A stretch of DNA of 64,000 nt. Source: Ostrinia nubilalis (Eukaryota; Arthropoda; Insecta; Lepidoptera; Crambidae). Below are positions 58,136-64,000 of this stretch, piece after piece (position 1 is the stretch's first letter; every line of letters starts with the position of its first letter). The notes under the pieces were generated by a model, which saw only the letters and a program-made list of their open reading frames with translations, was not told where the DNA came from and made no database searches. The translations under genes and the position numbers were made by a program. The DNA is taken from the NCBI RefSeq assembly GCF_963855985.1, contig NC_087112.1:374501-438500 (forward strand), read 5' to 3'.

Positions 58136-58700
58136 TACGCTTTCCCGCTTAAACCTCGCAACCGATTTTGATGAAATTTAGCATAGAGATAGTTTGAGTC
58201 CCGGGAAAGAACATAGGATAGTTTTTATCCCGGTTTTTGAAACAGGGACGCGCGCGATAGTTTTTCTGTGACAGACAAAATTCCACGCGGGCGAAGCCGC
58301 GGGCGGAAAGCTAGTTTCTTAATAAACGATTAACATATACCATAAATGTGACTTGAAAAAAGACCTCACTTGGAGCTCACCTCTGGGATCAATTAGACCA
58401 ATTTTTATGGTTATAAAACCAAATAATGATCTCACGTGTCCTCTTTAACAGATGGATAGCGATTAATCCCAACTTAACAGTTTTATAGCCATAAAAGTTG
58501 GCTCGAACGTAACTACCTATTTTTTGAATAAGTGACTCTGGATCCTTCTAAAGACACATTTTTAGGGTAAAAACCTTTCCTTTAGTTAAATGAAGAGTAG
58601 AACTAGGCTTTGAATGGTGCCAATATTGGTGGGAAGTGGGGATGCATACGTTTGAAAGTGCTTGTCGCGTGAGGTGCGATTTATTTGATGTCAAGTGTAT
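57927..58700. mobile_element. TIR element X, copy split by a Helitron
   Basis: Inverse copy of 52316-52836. Without the 252-bp Helitron it is 522 bp, matching the sister copy. Confidence 0.8.
58063..58314 (+). mobile_element. Non-autonomous Helitron with sequence-verified empty site
   Basis: Starts TC, ends GCGGAAAGCTAG, inserted between A (58062) and T (58315) without duplication. The undisturbed sister sequence at 52700/52701 shows the exact empty site. A GC-rich hairpin (CGCGG...CCGCG) precedes the end, and a (TCTG)n run lies near the start. Confidence 0.88.
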
Positions 58701-59615
58701 TTTTGTGTATTCGGCATGATTATTTTGTGCCCACGCTAAAATTCTGAGAAAGTACGAGTAGTTACTTTGTACCTAATCTCTTTTAGAATATTCCTAACAG
58801 GTGGGTGTCGAAGGTGTATGACTTTGTAAGTTGCTAAGGTATTGGCTAAGTCGGCCAACATTTTCTTCGAATTCTATTTTAGTGCTAAAGTTTGTGTAAT
58901 AGTTTCTTTATCACGCATCAACAGCTACAACATTTTGATAAGAGCGAAAACTGAAATGCCGTAAAATATGTATATTTCTATTAATATGTAGTGAAATAAA
59001 GATGGGCGGATGAAATGAGATAAATATTTCGTGTATTATGCGCCAGCAGAACTCCAAACAACGATGGTGCGAATACCACCTGTTTTTTCATAAACCTACC
59101 AGGAGAAAAATATGTGTGCCATGATAAAATCTCATCGATGATTTTAGACAAATGTATGGGTTTATCGTGTATGCCCGATAAAATGTCTAGATAGAAGTTT
59201 ATCGTCTAGGCTTCTAAGGCTACATGTGAAAAAATCGAGCTTGGAGCTGCGACAAGTCGTACTTCTGTGGCGCCCAGACTTGTCGCCCGACGCAATCCGC
59301 CGCGCTCATAATTTCCCCCAGGACGCGACTAAACTGAATGTTTCAGACGCGAATTCTCGTTCAGATGCAAATGGCCGCTTTTCATGTAATAATCACTAAT
59401 TTCGTTCTCGCAGGGCTGTCACGTATTATAATGAGTTAGTTACCCATTTATTAGAAAGGCTTAAAAAGCGCAAGGTATTTACTTATACTACGTTCAGCAG
59501 TCATGTTAATGTACAGTCAACAGCACATTAGACTATATTTCTGTTGCCAAATAGCTCTAACTACAGCTGCATAAATTGTCACAGTGTTTGATTAGCCATA
59601 CTGATTATGTTGTAG
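58700..59615. other. Mostly unrecognised DNA
   Basis: About 59115-59210 shares GATAAAATCT...ATTTTAGAC...GTATGGG blocks with 60500-60580, a diverged repeat pair. Nothing else can be named. Confidence 0.4.
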
Positions 59616-59618
59616 GTA

Positions 59619-59767
59619 CAGTCAGTGTCAAATAGTTGGTAAAACCCGAAGTAGCCAAAAAGTTTGCAAAACGTGTTTGTTACGAGAAAAGGTGAAAGTG
59701 TTTGGGTACCTGTGTTGTCAACTTTTTGGCCACTTTGGGTATCATTAACAATTTGACGCTGATTGCA
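59619..59767. mobile_element. MITE, about 149 bp, ACAGTCAGTGTCAAA ends
   Basis: Left ACAGTCAGTGTCAAATAG to AGCCAAAAAGTTT is inverted at right (AACTTTTTGGCCACTTTGGG to TTTGACGCTGATTG). Confidence 0.65.
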
Positions 59768-60304
59768 TTAGAAAGAAAGAAAGATACAATTTTATTACAA
59801 TGGACATCACACAAATACAGGAAATTACATATAGACACAACAGTTGCATAATAATTTTAATATTAAGGGAAGAAAAATAACTGAGCTGATGAAAATTAAA
59901 TAAGTTTCATTATAAAAGCTGTAAGTGTCATTAAAAAGACAGCTATGAAAATTTTTGATAATGCAAAAAAGGTGACTAGGTACTAAATATTGCCAAGCTA
60001 GACAAATGTTAAACTGAGTTACATAGTTAATTATTTACACTGGCAACCCTACGTAACTGTGCACCAGAGTGCAGCACTTGATTTGTTCGCGTTTATTCTG
60101 CGTCTCACTCGCGGGTCAGCTCTCATTTCCGCACGATTCTCAAAAAGGGGGAGAGGGGGGGGGGGGAGAATAATTGCGTTCGTTGCTAAGAAGATAGAAG
60201 ATGTGAAGAACTTATAGAATGGGTTTCAGATTCAAATAAAGGTTTCATTTCTTTAAGCGCTACTTTTTAGGTTTGTAATTTTTTTCAAGGAATTGTGATA
60301 AGTA

Positions 60305-60360
60305 TCAATAATTAGTTCCTTCGTTTCATCCAAATGACATCCACTGCTGGACAAAGGGGG
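60305..60360 (-). mobile_element. RTE-type LINE tail fragment
   Basis: AAATGACATCCACTGCTGGA then CAAAGG; second subfamily, strongly shortened. Confidence 0.4.
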
Positions 60361-60644
60361 AGACTCAATTAGTATCAGTAACAAACCAACACTTGCTGAA
60401 TAAGTAGTTTCTTTTATGTTTCTTCCACTCTTTCCGTGGATGTTGTATGAGGTGATTAATAGAGAAATATTTGATCATCAGTCGGGCTAGGATGAGCGCC
60501 GTGATAAAATCTTATCGTTATTTTAGACGACAAACGTATGGGCTTATCACGTGTAATAAACGGATAAAAATAGCGCGATAAAACCCGTCTGGCCAATTTG
60601 GGGAGTGTAAGGCTAAACCGTCCACTTGGCTCTAGTAATTTACG

Positions 60645-60785
60645 CTCGTATTCACAAACGATGCTTGCTTAAGTGAAGCAGAAAATCCAACGCACAGCGT
60701 TGAATAGAGCTCTGTGATTGGTTTGTGTGTCACTCTGTGCGTCCACGCGGCCTGTGAGACCTCATAGTAATGTTTGTGAATACGG
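60645..60785. mobile_element. MITE, TTCACAAAC family, copy 4
   Basis: CTCGTATTCACAAACGATGC to ATGTTTGTGAATACGG. Confidence 0.7.
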
Positions 60786-60789
60786 AAGT

Positions 60790-62500
60790 TGGAAAGGGTC
60801 ATTCTTCCATTGTAGAGACTAAATGACCTGTTGATTTAATGGGCTGTGAAGACTAAACGTTCTACAAAATACATTTTACATAAGTTGCTATCAATGCATC
60901 GAGAAAGAAGCCAGACATAAAATATGAGCCCTCACAAATTAACTGTGAGAATTATATTTATATGACATCAACATACAATCAACCTTTGAACTGGTACAAA
61001 AATGATGTATAGAGCCAATATACAATTAATCGTTTTGCGGAATACCCTCAACGCCGATTGTGGCTCGCGCGCCGGCTAATTGACATGCCGGCGGGCCGGC
61101 GGGCTGGCGGGCCGCATCGCCACCTCATTACCGGGAATAAATTAGCTACAAAATCTATAATTACCCGCATCCACCACAATAGCAGCGGGGTTACTGCCAA
61201 AAACGGTGCCCGAAGTTTCGAATGTTGCCATCCCGCTCATGCAAAGTAAAATGCTATCATGAGCGACCGTGACAGATAGACCTGAAACTACGAAATCGTT
61301 ACAGAATATCCCTGCAGTTCCTGGTCAATTGTACGTAAATGGAGTCAAATTAATAGGATTTTCTTACAAACAATTTTGCCCGAATTGATTTTAAAGAAAA
61401 TGAATGAAAGAACAGAATGATGGTGATTGTTTAGTAACTGGAAAAACGTAATTCCTTAATACAGAATTAATGTCTAACGATTATTTTCCACGATGCCAAA
61501 AGCATGCATATTACTCGTATAATGTAATTGACTAATTCATGTCCATCTACAAACAGAAGAAACGTTTACACATTTTTATTCTACCAATTTAGTACCTGTC
61601 GAGTTCACGATTGCAATAATTAATACTAACAAAGATATTGATGGCCTAATTTGTATAAAAAACGGCATTCACACTAAACGTTGAAATGTATCGTTCATTT
61701 CGTAAAAACACTGTTACAATTTTAGCAAAAACATTTCTCGTTTGATTGGCTCCCATTTTTCATTTCATTCATACAATCAATTTCCAAATAAACTGTGCGA
61801 TCTATTAAAATTGCCAAATCGACGTTTTATCAGTGATTTGTAGAGCATTGGTTTGTTTTTGCAGCAAATAATTCGCTATGTAATGTGGAACACGTTGCTT
61901 GATAGGTATGAGTATGTTTAATATGTCTAAAATAAATGACTTTTCTGTGATTTCTATGAGAGACTAATTACTTAGTAGCTAACTTCATTCAATGACTAAA
62001 AACACAGCGGTCACTATGTAAATAAGTGATCAACGGTTGATCCATTACATCTTCCTCAAACGCTATCGCCGTCAGCATGGACCCGGCTTGTCGGTACGTT
62101 CCCTGTAATTTTAGTATCATCATCATCATCATCATCAGGTCATTTAAGTCTCCCTTGAAAGAAGACGACCTACTATGATAATTATAGCCACAGACCAGAC
62201 ATTTTACATGGCCAGACTGATTGTGGAGGCCTGAATGTTCGCATTTTTCTCCCTAAGACACCTTTTACGATATCCGCGGAAAGATGTGTGGGTGTACCTA
62301 TTATTTTACTTTGTCAAAATCATACACACAGTAATCTAGTGCAGAATCCTTTAGGCATGGTAATCTCTCAACTATCTATCGAGATTTCCATAATAGGCTT
62401 ATTATGGCACTTCCAAATTGTGGCTTAGCTAATGCCAGCGTGGGCCTTCACGAGATAAACTGGGATCTTTGAAATTTACGAGATCTAAAATATAAAGGAC
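60790..62500. other. Intergenic DNA with one GC-rich block
   Basis: 61060-61115 is a GCCGGCGGGC-type repeat with little in common with the elements listed; 61050-61260 might be conserved regulatory DNA or unmasked repeat. No gene seen. Confidence 0.4.
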
Positions 62501-62506
62501 CGGAAA

Positions 62507-62680
62507 ACGCAGCGTGGAACGTCCACCCACAAGATGGACCGACGACCTGATAAAGGTAGCAGGAAGGCGCTGGATGCAGGCCGCTAGTCCGCTCCCAACT
62601 GTGCAATGTGGAAGTCACTGGGGGAGGCCTATGTTCAGCAGTGGACGTCCTATGGCTGAAATGATGATGATGACGACGAA
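62507..62680 (+). mobile_element. RTE-type LINE 3' tail, longest copy here
   Basis: Plus strand encodes RPPTRWTDDLIKVAG, RRWMQAA, then (after damage) GEAYVQQWTSYG and a stop, followed by GAT repeats. It is the clearest protein evidence for assigning this repeat family to a LINE. Confidence 0.8.
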
Positions 62681-62689
62681 ATATAAATA

Positions 62690-63490
62690 GCAATACACCG
62701 TTAATTTAAATGTAGATATCGAACAACTTTTCGCCCCGAAAAACGAACTGAGGAATTTTCATCCACTCGCACGAATCGGAGGCATTAATTAATTGTAGTA
62801 ATTGCTTAAATGGCGCCTCCTCTTTAACAAAGAGAATTGATTTTACGATAAATTAAACTACAATCGAAGTTATTTATCTTTTTCAACATCAACCAGTTTG
62901 CGTAGACCTCCAACAATTTAGGTGCCATAGAAATGTGTTTGGAGGAATAGAAAAACAATGGAATTTCGATGTCTAATGACACTGGATGCGGATGGTTGAC
63001 GTTTCCCCTAACAAGTTGAGTGATGGAGTCAGACATCGACTGTGCTGTGAAGGATTGCGTCTGATTGGACAATCAATTTGTTTTACAAGTAATTAAGTAA
63101 TGTGCCTTTTGCTGTAACAAGGCCTATTATTTTCTTCGGAACTACCAATCAGTATTTTTGTCTTTATTTTTCTTTGACCTTTTATTAAGGTCATAGCAGA
63201 CTTATTAACTCGGAAATGGATTTACACTGTATCGCCTTTCGCGAAAGTTTACTATTGTTTTATGGCTTGTACTTAACTATGTGTTTCAATTGTTGGACTC
63301 TCTGAACTTACTCTAATTCCGAGAACGTGGGTGGTTTGCTTCTCCGTTGGGACACATACTCGTAACATGACTAATCACTGTTAGTTGTTAGTGAATAGTT
63401 TTCTTAGGATCAACCTGATTGCACACAGAAATAAACAATACCGTTCTAACTTCCCAACAATGTTAGTAGCATTGTTGTGTTTCGGAAGTT
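62690..63490. other. AT-rich DNA, nothing recognised
   Basis: No gene or repeat is apparent. Confidence 0.4.
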
Positions 63491-63495
63491 GGAGG

Positions 63496-63660
63496 AGAGT
63501 AAATACAAATGAGTAGGTCATCTTCATAGAAACGCAACTCCCCGCTAATCCACGCTAAATTTTGACAGTGTGTGCGTGCGCGCCGCATACGTATTGGCGC
63601 GCTCACATACAAACCGCGCTCGGTGCGTTTGAAGATGACCTACTCATTTGTATTTACTCT
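63496..63660. mobile_element. MITE with 31-bp perfect TIRs, 165 bp
   Basis: AGAGTAAATACAAATGAGTA at left continues for 31 bases, and the right end (63630-63660) is its exact reverse complement. Perfect ends suggest recent mobility. Confidence 0.85.
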
Positions 63661-63911
63661 GGTTGGAGCTAAGATAGGAGGTGTGGTGCGCTAGATGGCG
63701 ACACAGTAGCTTCTTCTAACAGTCAGTCCTATCGCATCGGCACAGTACCGATCACTGACGTATGTAAACGAAACAGTGCTCGACTCTGAGACGAGCTAAA
63801 TTACACCATATTGTTGACGATATTGAGTACCCAATTTTTTTAAACACCTTCGCGAAAAATACTTTTTGAACATAGTACATAATTCTGTGGTAATAGAACA
63901 GGAATCTATAC

Positions 63912-64000
63912 TCTATACTGATATTATAAATGCGAAAGTAACTCTGTCTGTCTGTCTGTCTCGTTTTCACGCCTAAACCACTGAATTTATTTTGATGAAA
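63912..64000 (+). mobile_element. Helitron 5' part, cut by window edge
   Basis: TCTATACTGATATTATAAAT then GCGAAAGTAACTCTGTCTG as in 58063-58314; continues beyond the window. Confidence 0.6.

Noticed and set aside
1..64000. CRISPR array, bacterial operon or viral genome
   Set aside because: No regular spacer-repeat array, no dense gene packing, and spliced genes with eukaryotic transposons throughout.

Overview
The window is nuclear DNA of a moth or butterfly (Lepidoptera). This rests on the repeats. There are about sixteen 5'-truncated RTE-type LINE tails ending in ATG/GAT microsatellite, many short Helitron copies ending in CTAG, a tRNA-derived SINE, and many short TIR/foldback elements, all in AT-rich sequence. 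It is accessory, transposon-dominated, probably intergenic or intronic DNA. I find one convincing host coding exon and one weaker candidate.

Layout. 1-14.3 kb: MITEs (577-712, 6776-6998, 7828-7945, 8789-9265, a large foldback at 10870-11085), Helitron copies and RTE tails. 14310-18708: a complete Copia LTR retrotransposon on the minus strand, with LTRs that read identical, a 5-bp ATAAT target duplication, and a pol frame broken by a 10-bp insertion. 19903-21451: a TIR element carrying nine copies of a CTATTACCG-type motif. 23.4-26.6 kb: nested TIR, Helitron, foldback and SINE copies. 29839-34189: a complete two-gene ISL2EU-type DNA transposon, with a THAP plus DDE transposase (plus strand) and a SWIM zinc finger plus YqaJ nuclease (minus strand), convergent, bounded by TIRs and a TA duplication. 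34192-34952: the host coiled-coil exon (minus strand) into which that transposon inserted. 35197-36150: a piggyBac-like TTAA element. 37.7-56 kb: hAT-like and other MITEs, RTE tails and LINE/SINE pieces. 56709-57812: a Mutator-like element with 31-bp TIRs, a 9-bp duplication and a nested SINE. 57927-58700: a TIR element split by a Helitron, whose uninterrupted sister copy lies at 52316-52836. The remainder to 64 kb is mostly unannotatable AT-rich DNA with a few MITEs.

How the parts relate. The ISL2EU genes form one mobile unit: the transposase is expected to recognise and cut the ends, and the YqaJ nuclease is the conserved partner of this superfamily. The insertion lies inside an open reading frame. 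The present host frame runs into the transposon TIR and stops there, so the exon now ends in transposon-encoded residues. Joining the two flanks at the shared TA gives a different in-frame tail and stop. The window also contains internal controls (empty site versus filled site) that fix the insertion mode of a Helitron and of an RTE tail without outside data.

Limits: everything is read by eye. Family names rest on recognised motifs and termini, not on database searches, and splice sites are inferred from GT/AG and frame continuity.
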